From assembly GCF_009905375.1 (NCBI RefSeq), contig NC_133653.1, positions 94,724,609 to 94,788,608 on the forward strand: DNA of 64,000 bases. The letters run 5' to 3'. The translations under genes were made by a program, and so were the position numbers. The DNA is from Apium graveolens. Its lineage: Eukaryota > Streptophyta > Magnoliopsida > Apiales > Apiaceae. Below, one piece after another: positions 21,917 to 32,609 of the stretch (its first letter is position 1; each line of letters opens with the position of its first letter). The notes under the pieces are model-generated. The model searched no databases, had not been told where the DNA came from, and saw only the letters and a list, made by a program, of their open reading frames with translations.

Positions 21917-22393
21917 CCGGCTGTAATCCGTAGCGTCATAAAATGATTTTGATTAAGATATGATTTTAAAATTGTTTTGATACAAGCGAAATGATGCCAT
22001 CTCACATAGTTTTATCTCTCGTTACCATTGGTTATGTCTTTCCATTGTCATTCTTTAATGTATATCTCGATTTATGTTTTGTGTCGTACTGTTAGCACTT
22101 GTTGAGCATTTGGCTCACTCCTTACTTTACCCTGATATTACAGCTAGCAGCTATGGTTAGATTCAAGCAGACTACCCGTAAGACCAGTGATGCTGATGCT
22201 TATGTTCGAGCTCAGGTAGAATAAGTAATAATAGTTTGTGTGAGGACTCGATACTTTTAATCATATGTAATAGATGGTAGTGTTGGGCTGTTCCAAACCC
22301 TAAACTGTAAGATCTTGGAGTTAGTTGTGTATTCTTCTTTTAAAATGTTGTAATAGTTATATTTAATTTGCTGTTTAAGTTGGGGGCGTGACA
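21917..22393 (+). repeat. 3' end of another gypsy LTR (truncated, plus strand)
   Basis: This piece does not match LTR A or B. It has the layout of the 3' part of a Tekay-like LTR: GGCTCACTCCTTACTTTAC near 22112, a possible splice acceptor (ATTACAGCTAGCAG), a short ORF, and an end reading GGGGGCGTGACA (22382-22393). A PBS should follow that end but is missing, because copia element C begins directly. It may be the target into which element A inserted. Confidence 0.55.
22153..22224 (+). CDS. short LTR-resident ORF with histone-H3-tail-like N terminus
   Basis: A 23-aa ORF beginning MVRFKQTTRKTS, just after a possible 3' splice site (CAGCTAGCAG). Against the plant H3 start (MARTKQTARKST), M, R, K, Q, T, R and K are in register. 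It sits at the same relative place as the 33-aa ORF of LTR A, downstream of a shared GCTCAC(T)CCTT(A/G)CTTTA motif. Too short to be a confident gene. Confidence 0.3.
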   Translation: MVRFKQTTRKTSDADAYVRAQVE

Positions 22394-23794
22394 ATAATAG
22401 TATATTTATAGGCAAAATTTTCAGCTGAAATTTTCCCATAAATATTATTATTATTATCCCATTTATTATTCTCATTAATAATTAAAACACCTTTTAATTA
22501 AAACACCTTTTAATTATTAATTCTTTTTCTAAACACTTTAGAAATAATTCTCTCTCTTGATTTAATTTCCAAAAATTAAATCCTTTAATTAATAATATTA
22601 AGAACTTTTCTTAATTAATTTATAATCAATTAAATCTCATTTAATCAATTATTAAATTTGCCAATTAATTATTTATTTCATAAATAAATAATTATTAGCC
22701 ATTATTAATTAATTCCTCCACCATTAAATCATTCTCTTTTTATGGTGTGACCTTGTAGGTTCAATATTAAGCCGGTAGTAGAAATAAATAATAATAAAAC
22801 TATTTTATTAATATTTATATAAATTCTCTAATTTATTAAATATGATTAATTAATTAATCACATTTATTCTACATCGTGAGGGATACTTCTCAGCATATCG
22901 CGACTATCCGGATAATACGAATTCACTGCTTAGAATACCAAGAACCTATTCAGTGAATAGTTACCGTACAATAAACTCCTTCTACCCTACAATGTCCCGA
23001 TTAAATACAAGGCATGGATCTCGTGTCAAGCCTATCTAATTTAATCACTTGCTTACCAATTACTATGCTTAGTTCTATGCAAATTAGAAACTCCTTTCTA
23101 ATTTCATTCACTCTGGCCAGAGATTCCTGAACTAGCATAAGTGGATCAGCCTTGAACATTCGCTTCCTTCACTGGAAGGGGTAGATCCTTTATTGATCAT
23201 ACACTATCTTCGTGTACAAATTCCTATACCCAGTAGAGCCCTAATAATTGTCCCTGGAGACTAAGAACTAAACCAAAGCATAGTTCAGTGTACACAAGAT
23301 GACTATGATGACCTCAAGTCTAAGGATACTTGTACAACTATCACTATGTGAACAACTACTGACACGTGAGTGAACTCCATCAGTTGTTCAACTGTGCGAG
23401 TAATGTTCAGTGAACTTATTCTATAATAAGCACCTACATACTAGCTATAGTGTCACCGCACAAATGTCTATGAGAACAGACATCCTTCATAATGAAGCAA
23501 GCATAGTATGTACCGATCTTTGCGGATTATTAATTACCAGTTAGTAATCCTATGACCAGGAACTATTTAAGTTTAGAGTTATCATCTTTTAGGTCTCACT
23601 ATTATGATCTCATCATAATCCATAAAAAGCTTTACTCTAAACTATGGTATATCTTATTTAAACACTTAAATAGATAATGCCCGTAATAAAAACAAAACTA
23701 GTTTTTTATTAATATCAATGAAATCAAAACAGATTACATAAAAAGTTATTCCTAAATCCTAATACCTGATTGGACTTAGGACATATTCCTTTCA
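22394..23794 (-). repeat. 3' LTR of element C, truncated
   Basis: It matches 28742-30124. The minus strand begins TGAAAGGAATATGTCC at 23794. The last ~260 bp of the LTR are missing at the left, where a gypsy LTR end abuts. A 16-bp tandem duplication (AAACACCTTTTAATT type) sits near 22485-22515. Confidence 0.88.
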
Positions 23795-24198
23795 ATCTCC
23801 CACTTGTACTAAAGCCAATCACTCTGGTATCTAATACCCATCTTGTCTTTATGACGATCAAAGTGACTTTCAGAAAGTAGCTTTGTGAGTGGGTCTGCTA
23901 TGTTGTTATGTGTGTCAACTCTATTTCAATACAATACAAGAAATGTTACCGCACTCCCACTAACCCTTTTGTAGACACATGGTTCATCTACGTTTTTGAT
24001 AAAATCAAACTCTTTGATTGTTTCATCAAAATGAATGTTCCATCTACGAGAAGCTTGCTTTAAGCCACATATGGTTCGCAGCAGCTTACACACTAGGTTT
24101 TCATTTCTCTTGGAAAGAAAACCATCTGGCTATTTGCCAGATCTCATAGTCGTAGTAAGCAGCATTCGCAAGCAAAATCCGAACTAATTATAACAGGG
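23795..24198 (-). pseudogene. element C pol 3' end: RT palm scrap, deletion, pol tail and PPT
   Basis: From the LTR inward, minus strand: a PPT (ACAAGTGGGAGAT, ending 23795), then a copia pol tail (NNIADPLTK-like, near 23850-23910). A deletion joint follows near 23920, then an RT palm scrap (FIKNVDEPCVYKR-like, near 23960-24010). The YVDD box and almost all of RNase H are absent. The element cannot have supplied its own RT. Confidence 0.6.
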
Positions 24199-24426
24199 CT
24201 ACAGGTAAAAGGTTTCATCAAAGTCAATCCATTGCCTTTGTTTGAATCCTTTTGCCAAAAGCCTGGCCTTATAGGTCTCCACCTGGCCATCTGCTCTAAT
24301 CATTCTTTCGTATACCGTATACATAGATTCCATTCCGGATTTCATGGCACTATGCCATTTCTCTGAGTCAACACTACTCATAGCCTCATTATAGGTCACA
24401 GGGTCGTCATCATCAATGATCGACAA
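24199..24426 (-). pseudogene. element C RT N-terminal fragment
   Basis: 75 aa open on the minus strand: DPVTYNEAM, then WHSAMKSGMESM, then YKARLLAKGFKQRQWIDFDETF. This is the start of the copia RT domain (the usual pattern is A..EI.SL, then KARLVAKG and D..ETF). Several conserved positions are altered and the frame then closes. Confidence 0.8.
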
Positions 24427-24456
24427 CTCATTGTCATTCTCAATGACAAGGCCATA

Positions 24457-24819
24457 TTACCTCTCAGGTTGGCGAGACACTCTCCCTGTTCTATGAATGG
24501 GATGTTCCACAAAAGGTTGTTCAGTCAGAACAGGTGTTTCCACTTGATCTGCAGTAGTTTGTGCTTCTTGAACTTCATCAAGTTCAATATTGCTCCCACT
24601 GTTTCCTTCAAGGATAAACTCCTTTTCCAAGAAGGTAGCACGTCTGGAGGCAAACACCCAATGATCGGTGTAAAAGTAATACCCTAAAGTCTCTTTAGGA
24701 TATCCCACAAAACTACATTTTACGGATCGATATTCCAGCTTATCTAGGTCAACTTTCTTGACATAAGCTGGACATCCCCAAATCTTAACGTGTTTAAGAC
24801 TCGGTTTCCTTTCTTTCAT
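24457..24819 (-). pseudogene. element C integrase C-terminal fragment
   Basis: A 120-aa open stretch. KPSLKHVKIWGCPAYVKK and KCSFVGYPKETLGYYFY are the conserved copia integrase C-terminal motifs. A variable linker runs toward RT, including RTGRVSRQPER just before the RT domain. It is separated from neighbouring pol pieces by stops and frameshifts. Confidence 0.82.
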
Positions 24820-24946
24820 ATCTCATACGGAGTTTGAGGAATAGATTTGGAAGGCACCTTATTCAGTAAATATGCTGAGGTTTCCAATGCATAACCCCAT
24901 AGGAATACTTGAAGATTTGCATAGCTCATCATGGACCGAACTATGT

Positions 24947-25186
24947 CTAACAAAGTTCGATTTCTCCTTTCAGATACCAATCTGGAGGAGTCCACTGGGA
25001 GACTATACCATTTACTTTGAGATAATCTAGAAACACTCCTTTAAAGTATTCACCACCTTGATCTAATCGAAGAATTATAATACTATGTTTGGTTTGTTTC
25101 TCCACTTCATACTTATACTCTTTGAACTTTTCAAAAGCCTCAGACTTGTGTTTCATCAAACACATATCTGAATCTAGATCTATCAT
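24947..25186 (-). pseudogene. element C integrase core fragment
   Basis: 79 aa open: HKSEAFEKFKEYKYEVEKQT then LRLDQGGEYFKGVFLDYL, the second catalytic Asp region of copia integrase. The reading frame is lost just before the conserved NG..ER region that carries the catalytic Glu. Confidence 0.78.
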
Positions 25187-25337
25187 CTATGAAAGTAATG
25201 AAGTATGAAAATCCACCCATGGCTTGCGTAGACATTGGTCCACATACATCTGTGTGTACCATTCCTAGCAAATTTGCAGTCCTCTCTCCATGTCTACTAA
25301 ATGGAGACTGCAGTGCCACAATGAAGTGAGATTTTCA

Positions 25338-25922
25338 TCATCCCTTTTCTTTTATTAGTTTGTTCAATCTGAAGTAAATTATGTCACATACATACAGACC
25401 ATTATTTAAAGCACCACGCCCATAAAGAATATTATCTCTAAGAATAGAACATTCATTATTCTCAATAATAAATGAAAATCCAGCCAAGACTAACATTGGA
25501 ATAATATTCCTCACAATCGAGGGAACAAAATAACAATTATTTAAACCAATAGTCTTGCCCGTAGGCATATGTAAATGAAATGATTCTACATCTACAACAG
25601 TAACTCTTGCTCCATTTCCCATCAGTAGAATCACCTCATCTTCTTCAAGAGTCCTACTTCTCCTTAGTCCCTGCAACAAATTGTAGATTTGAGAACCACA
25701 GGCGGTATCTAATACCCAAGTAGAAATTTGATTTAATGACATATTCACTTTTATCATGAACATACCTGAATCAGAAGCGGTAGTCTCACTACCCTTCTTC
25801 TTCTTCAATTCTGCAAGGTAAACATTGCAGTTCCTCTTCCAGTGCCCCACCTTGTTACAGTGAAAGCAAACAACTTTGCTCCTTGGGGTCTTCAGCTTTT
25901 GGTGGAACCGGTGTTTTCTCAC
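25338..25922 (-). pseudogene. element C zinc knuckle, protease and pre-integrase fragment
   Basis: 194 aa open on the minus strand. A CCHC knuckle (CFHCNKVGHWKRNC near residue 19) is followed by the protease region WVLDTACGSQI, in which the usual D-T/S-G is D-T-A, so the active-site glycine is changed. Then comes the copia pre-integrase stretch (NNCYFVPSIVRNIIPMLVLA). It overlaps the gag frame by a +1 shift near 25880, which breaks gag at its natural zinc-knuckle end. Confidence 0.82.
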
Positions 25923-26601
25923 CTACTTTCTTCTTCTTGGAAGGGTTCCTCTTCCTTTTCTTAGGATTGGAACCTTCACCAATTAGAAGAACAAAACTCT
26001 TCTTAGGGGGAAAATTCGATTCCGCAGTCTTCAACATGTTGTGGAGTTCAGGCAGGCTGACATCCAACTTATTCATGTGAAAGTTCACAACAAACTGCAA
26101 GAACGAACTCGGAAGCAATTGCAAGACCAAGTCTTGGCCCAGCTCCCCATCCATGGCAAAACCAAGTTGTCCAAGATGTTCAATCAAATTGATCATCTTA
26201 AGTACATGGTCATTCACAGATGATCCCTCAGACATCCTACAACCGAACAGCTCCTTCGATATCTCATATCGAGCTGTCCTCCCTGCCACATCATACAACT
26301 CTTGTAGATGCATGAGGATAGTGTGAGCATCCATATGCTCATGTTGCTTTTGTAGCTCAATGTTCATGGAAGCTAGCATGATGCAATGAGCAACATTTGT
26401 ATCATCTATCCACCTACGATACACAATATGTTCATCATTATGTGCATCACTAGCAGGTTCAGTAGGCTTAGGTGAGTCAATCACGTATTCCAGCTTCTCA
26501 ATCCTGAGAACAATTCTCAAGTTTCGAAGCCATTCAGCATAATTAGGACCAGTCAATTTGTTAGCATCCAGTATGCTCCTGAGTGATAGTGCAGAAGACA
26601 T
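25855..26601 (-). pseudogene. gag: element C gag
   Basis: 248 aa from MSSALSLRSIL; the frame extends 11 codons upstream but this ATG fits copia gag starts. Motifs: ANKLTGPNYAEWLRNLRIVL, then YRRWIDDTNVAHCIMLASM, VNDHVLKMINLIEHL, and a Lys-rich tail (KKRKRNPSKKKKVG). A frameshift before the zinc knuckle truncates it. Upstream is a 1.9 kb leader with repeat arrays. Confidence 0.85.
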
Positions 26602-26801
26602 AATGTATATTGTAAATCTATAAATGATAAACACATAACAACACTTAGCAAATATTCGATTTCATTTTAAAATACTATATGAATTGGGTCTTTATTCATA
26701 AGTGGCTCCCACTAGTTTACCTAATTTATTCAACCCCGTACGTGAAAAATTAAGCATTCATAATGCTAGTGGGAATAGGGATCCTACATTCCATTACACA
26801 A

Positions 26802-27106
26802 CCCCGGCTGTAGCACGAACCACCATGTAATGTTCAATAGGCAGACAACTCTTGTCAATTACATCTTATGTTATTCCCTAATCAAACTTTAGCCTCTTGA
26901 ATAATTGAGTCACGGCTGTGGCATGACAAACTCAATATTCTAAGTCAAGTCTAACCCAACATTCCGTACAGTTGAATCAGTCCCCAAAGGCCCACGGCTG
27001 TGGCACATACCGACCTTTAGGTTCTTATTTAATGTACACATCTCTATGTAATAGACAAGTATTTCTTATTTCGAAATCAAAGCCCTCGGCTGTAGCACGA
27101 ACCGAC
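26802..27106. repeat. dispersed CGGCTGT(A/G)GCAC repeats in the element C leader
   Basis: Four copies near 26804, 26912, 26992 and 27087, spaced about 80-110 bp, each with a similar flank (C-GAACCGAC or CATACCGACC). In two copies CCAC/CAC and GTGG/GTG flank GGCT, giving a small hairpin. Confidence 0.75.
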
Positions 27107-27865
27107 AATGATTTAAAAATAAGAACTACTTTTCTATCATGTTGGAAGGCTATGACCGACACAAGCCCGTTGTGTCATTGGCCAATTACTACTTGATATT
27201 ATTTAATTTTAGAGGGATTATATTACGTTACAATCATAATCATATTATAAAGAGATTCTTCCTTTTAAATTAAATATTTTAAATCAATAATCAATAATCA
27301 GATGATTCCCAAATCGGGTGGAGCATTGTCAAGAGGCGTCACTTAATAACCCTTTCTTACAGATAGAAATCTGTTGTTGACAGAATCATCCTTTCTCTCA
27401 TATCGAAAATTCATATTCAATTACGTGTTTCATAAACACAAGAATCTCATGATTGTATTCATAATATTATCATTAAGGTTATGAAATAATTTCACTATAC
27501 TAGGTTGTCTAACAAGCGCCTTATGTTCATTTAAGTTCACCTAAATCTATCATCGCATGAAAACTAAGCATATATCATATATATAAACATGAATAAACAT
27601 TAAGGTAGACATGTTATCTCATCTAGCACATTAGTCTAAGCATTATACATCTCTATGTATCACATAAAGCATTTAAAAGCAGTTAAAACAGTTAAAAACA
27701 GCTTTAAAACACTTTCAGAAATATAAACAGTTCAAAACTTTTATATAAACTAAAATTGATCACTCCATTAGATCCGTCTCGGAAAAACGAATCCAACGGT
27801 ATATTGCACGCCTAAAACGGAGTTACGAAACTCCCAGAAAATCAATTTTAATTTTGACAGTCGGG

Positions 27866-28004
27866 CTGTAACGCATTACAGGAACGCGTTACAAGCCCTG
27901 TAACGCATTCCGGTGATGCCTTACAACCCTTTTAACCAATTAAAAGGTGTAACGCATTCCGTGAATGCGCCACAGGGTGTAACGCATCCCTGGAATGCGC
28001 GACA
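27866..28004. repeat. four quasi-palindromic 28-bp repeats in the element C leader
   Basis: Units at about 27866-27892, 27898-27925, 27947-27973 and 27977-28004. Each begins TGTAACGCAT and ends with an inverted copy of the form ATGCG(T/C)(T/C)ACA. The units differ in the centre and in a few arm positions. Confidence 0.85.
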
Positions 28005-28146
28005 CCCCCCCTTCTGCGTGCGCTGCACGCGCCGTACCTGTCCTCTGTACCTTTGCCTGTCTTCTTTCTTTCCGTTTACTGACAGCCATACCTGACTTAC
28101 ATTCTCAATCTCCGTGCAGAAAGACAAGGAGCAGACAAATAGCAGC

Positions 28147-28178
28147 AGATGCATAATATATATATATATATATATATA
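28147..28178. repeat. TA microsatellite
   Basis: An alternating TA tract in the element C leader, close to its PBS side. Confidence 0.9.
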
Positions 28179-28456
28179 CTTACAATTTATATATATATGA
28201 TTATTTAATTACGAATTTAATTGCAACAACTTCAAAAATTCATAATAAAAAATCTATACATCATAAAAATATAAGAAAAATACCCAGACAATCTACAACA
28301 CTTGTAGAACCAGATCAACATTCAAAATTATTTTGAGAAACGATTTCTCATCAGACAAAATTAATCCATGATATAACTTGTAAAAATCATAATTAATTCA
28401 TACATGCACATAAAATTCTGAAATTTTTACCACAGATCTATATGCATACAACCTAT

Positions 28457-28468
28457 GCTCTGATACCA
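28457..28468 (-). other. primer binding site, element C
   Basis: The minus strand reads TGGTATCAGAGC one base inside the LTR edge at 28470; initiator tRNA-Met type. Confidence 0.92.
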
Positions 28469-28469
28469 T

Positions 28470-30124
28470 TGTTGGATTTTAATCGCAGCGGAGGCATGGT
28501 AAAACACTTTTACACATATAAAATCCAAATAAAAGCATATAAATCGTGGTAAAACATATGGATCGATTACTAACCTTTAATATGCGATCCAAGAGCAACG
28601 ATCGGAGATCCTTAGCAGCTGCTCCTCAAACGTGAAGCACTCCACCGGTATCCACCAAGAAAACGATGTTAAGGAGGAGGAGGAGGTGGAGAGAATTAGG
28701 TTTTATTAAATTTTTGGGGTTAGAATAAAAAAAGGGTTTATAATAGTATATTTATAGGCAAAATTTTCAGCTGAAATTTTCCCATAAATATTATTATTAT
28801 TATCCCATTTATTATTCTCATTAATAATTAAAACACCTTTTAATTATTAATTCTTTTTCTAAACACTTTAGAAATAATTCTCTCTCTTGATTTAATTTCC
28901 AAAAATTAAATCCTTTAATTAATAATATTAAGAACTTTTCTTAATTAATTTATAATCAATTAAATCTCATTTAATCAATTATTAAATTTGCCAATTAATT
29001 ATTTATTTCATAAACAAATAATTATTAGCCATTATTAATTAATTCCTCCACCATTAAATCATTCTCTTTTTATGGTGTGACCCTGTAGGTTCAATATTAA
29101 GCCGGTGGTAGAAATAAATAATAATAAAACTATTTTATCATTATTTATATAAATTCTCTAATTTATTAAATATGATTAATTAATTAATCACATTTATTCT
29201 ACATCGTGAGGGATACTTCTTAGCATATCGCGACTATCCGGATAATACGAATTCACTGCTTAGAATACCAAGAACCTATTCAGTGAATAGTTACCGTACA
29301 ATAAACTCCTTCTACCCTACAATGTCCCGATTAAATACAAGGCATGGATCTCGTGTCAAGCCTATCTAATTTAATCACTTGCTTACCAATTACTATGCTT
29401 AGTTCTATGCAAATTAGAAACTCCTTTTTAATTTCATTCACTCTGGCCAGAGATTCCTGAACTAGCATAAGTGGATCAGCCTTGAACATTCGCTTCCTTC
29501 ACTGGAAGGGGTAGATCCTTTATTGATCATACACTATCTTCGTGTACAAATTCCTATACCCAGTAGAGCCCTAATAATTGTCCCTGGAGACTAAGAACTA
29601 AACCAAAGCATAGTTCAGTGTACACAAGATGACTATGATGACCTCAAGTCTAAGGATACTTGTACAACTATCACTATGTGAACAACTACTGACACGTGAG
29701 TGAACTCCATCAGTTGTTCAACTGTGCGAGTCATGTTCAGTGAACTTATTCTATAATAAGCACCTACATACTAGCTATAGTGTCACCACACAAATGTCTA
29801 TGAGAACAGACATCCTTCATAATGAAGCAAGCATAGTATGTACCGATCTTTGCGGATTATTAATTACCAGTTAGTAATCCTATGACCAGGAACTATTTAA
29901 GTTTAGAGTTATCATCTTTTAGGTCTCACTATTATGATCTCATCATAATCCATAAAAAGCTTTACTCTAAATTATGGTATATCTTATTTATACACTTAAA
30001 TAGATAATGTCCGTAATAAAAACAAAACTAGTTTTTTATTAATATCAATGAAATCAAAACAGATTAAATAAAAAGTTATTCCTAAATCCTAATACCTGAT
30101 TGGACTTAGGACATATTCCTTTCA
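28470..30124 (-). repeat. 5' LTR of element C
   Basis: 1655 bp. The plus strand begins TGTTGGATTTTAATCG and ends ACATATTCCTTTCA. A TATA box on the minus strand (TATAAATATA, 28747-28756) lies where the U3/R border is expected. Confidence 0.9.
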
Positions 30125-30170
30125 TGATTATGATAAAACCTATGCACCTGTAGCGAGACTTGAGGTAATC

Positions 30171-32276
30171 ATGATGTTTCTGGCATTCGCAACACATTCA
30201 GAATTCAAAGTTTATCAAATGGACGTGAAGAGTGCATTCCTGAATGGAGAGTTAGAAGAAGAGGTGTATATGGAACAACCACCTGGTTTTGAAGATCCAA
30301 ATCTGGCTGATTTTGTATACTTTCTATTCAAAGCTCTCTACGGTCTTAAGCAAGCTCCAAGGACATGGTATGACACTCTCTCTGAGTTTTTACTTGAAAA
30401 TGGTTTCACTAGAGGTGTCATAAATAAAACTCTCTTTCACAAAGTGCATAAATCTGATATGATATTAGTTCAAGTATATGTTGATGATATTATATTTGGT
30501 TCTACTAATGATGATCTTTGCAAGAGATTCTCTAAGCTAATGCAGAGTAAGCACGAGATGAGAATGATGGGAGAGTTGAACTACTTTCTTGGATTACAAG
30601 TGAGTCAAAGGAAAGATGGGATATTCATTTTTCAATCTAATTACATCAGAGAACTTTTTAAGAAGTATAATCTGGAAGATTCAGCTCCAACAAAAACTCC
30701 CATGCCAACAGCCTCCAAGCTTGATCAGGACAAAACTGGTAAGAAAGTTGACATCACAAGCTATAGAGGTATGATAGGCTCATTACTCTATCTCACAGCA
30801 AGTAGACCAGATATAATATTTGCAACATGCTTATGTGCTAGATTACAAGCTGAACCAAAAGAATCTCATTTAATAGCTGTTAAAAGAATATTTAGGTACC
30901 TTAAGGGAACTCCAAATCTTGGAATTTGGTACCCTAAAGGTACAGGTTTTGACCTAGTTGGCTATACAGATTCAGATTTTGCAGGCTGTAAGATTGACTG
31001 GAAAAGTACATCAGGAAGCTTTCAGTTTCTTGGAAGAAGATTGGTATCCTGGAAAAGCAAGAAGCATCACTCAGTATCCACATCAACTGCTGAAGCTGAA
31101 TACATAGCTGCTGGAAGCTGTTGTGCTCAAATCTTGTGGATGAGGAACCAACTCCGGGATTATGGTCTATTGGTATCAAAGATTCCAATATTCTGTGACA
31201 ATACAAGTGTAATAGCAATCTCAAACAATCCAGTTCAGCACTCAAGGACAAAGCACATTGATATCAGGTATGTACACACAACATCTATAAACTCTTCAGA
31301 AGATGAAAAATTAGCTTTTTCTTTTGACATTGATGGTGATACCATCAGAATTACAGAGGATGATTTCAATGAACATCTTCAGTTACCTCGAGATAACTTT
31401 GATGACACTCCAGAAGATTGGGAACTACTCAGCTTCTTCAGAGCAATAAGGAGCACAATGACAATGAATGATGATTTACCAAGGCACTTCAACAAAAGTC
31501 ATCTTCCAAAGGAATGGAATCTATTCTTCAATATACTATCTCATTGCTTGTCTCCCAAGATAGCTGGATTTCATGGACTCACTATTTTTAATCAAGTTGT
31601 TGGGGTTGCTGTCACGAATAATCTTCGCATCAATTTTGGGAGGTTATTCATGGAGCACATTTTGGAGAACCAATCAAATCATCAGAACTTTATCCTATAT
31701 GCAAGGTTTCTTCAGATAGTGCTAAATGGAAAACTGTTAGAAGCCCAAAAAACATCCACTCACAGTGACTTAATGCAAGATCCTCCTGTCCTATCTCAAC
31801 TGGTAGTCACAAAGCTATACAAGAAAGGGAACTATCCAAACTCAGAGGTTGCTTTTCTAACAGACCACATGATAGATGCCTTTGCCACTATCAATGCTCA
31901 ATATGAAGAAGAAGAAGAAGAAGAAGCTGAAGATACATCTATAGCTGCAGATGAACCCCTAGCTAAAAATGACCCAGAGGAAAACATTGCTAATGAGCCT
32001 GTTGGAGATGAGGATTTAGAAGCAGATCAACCTATTTCTGAACATGGTGACCAAGCAGAGGCTGAAGTTGAGCAAGAACAAGAAGCTAAATCTGAATTAT
32101 CCTCTCAACCTCAACCTGAAGCTGCTAGTCCACCACATCAAGCTGCTGAATCTACTCATTTTAATACCTCTGTCTATAGATCAGTCTTCTCAGGTATGGG
32201 TACTTCTTCTATGAGTCGTACTATTGAAGCATGTTCTGATTTTATTAGCATAGATCAATTATACCTTGATCCTTAG
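30171..32276 (+). pseudogene. SIRE2 in-frame pol/ORF3 fusion
   Basis: A 701-aa open frame; the same frame is open back to 30126. Residues 1-365 are RT and RNase H (YVDDIIFGS near 103, GYTDSDFAG near 266, TAEAEY, HIDIRY). Straight after DIRY the protein switches to the ORF3 domain (EWNLFFNILSHCL, VTNNLRINFGRLF, ILYARFLQIVL), missing roughly the first 55 residues of ORF3 compared with SIRE1. The RNase H C terminus, pol tail and the whole non-coding gap with its putative ORF3 promoter are deleted. The joint is near 31267-31270. An acidic EEEEEE linker follows and the frame stops at 32274. Confidence 0.85.
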
Positions 32277-32609
32277 CACACACAAATACTTGTTGAACAA
32301 GTAGATAGGTTAGGGAGTGAATTTGGTATGCCACAAATTCATAGCCACCCTCTAGAGCCAAACCAAACACCATCATCTCTCCTAGCTCAAGCCCTGGAGT
32401 ATAAGGATCCTATGCAAATAGAGGGAGAAACTGCACTAGATACAGCAAATAAGGAAGGTACGGTGAGTGAACCCGTAACTCTGTCCCCTATGAAGCAAAG
32501 TAGTGAACATCCTGAGACATCTGCAAACCTCCAGGTATCTTCCCAAAAGGATTCTCTGGCTAAAAAAGGCACATACACAGTTACTAGATCTATCTTCTCA
32601 ACAAGGTAG
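32277..32609 (+). pseudogene. SIRE2 ORF3 continuation after a stop
   Basis: Same frame as the fusion ORF after a TAG at 32274-32276; open to 32609. It is low-complexity Pro/Ser/Glu linker (EPVTLSPMKQSSEHPE), as in the corresponding part of SIRE1 ORF3. The frame then shifts. Confidence 0.7.

Larger units (their letters stand above)
26602..28456 (-). other. long 5' leader of element C
   Basis: About 1.86 kb between PBS and gag without a supported ORF. It contains two short-repeat arrays (26802-27106 and 27866-28004) and a TA microsatellite near 28147-28178. Repeats of this kind in the leader fit packaging or dimerisation signals, but no function is shown. Confidence 0.7.
22394..30124 (-). mobile_element. 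Ty1/copia element C, defective
   Basis: A minus-strand copia element. 5' LTR 28470-30124, PBS 28457-28468, long leader, gag, broken pol, PPT 23795-23806 and a truncated 3' LTR 22394-23794. Most of RT and RNase H is deleted. The LTRs share about 1.39 kb with roughly 13 substitutions and one 16-bp duplication by hand count, about 99% identical. No target-site duplication can be seen because the left LTR has lost about 260 bp. Its right end abuts pol of SIRE2, which it probably entered. Confidence 0.88.
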
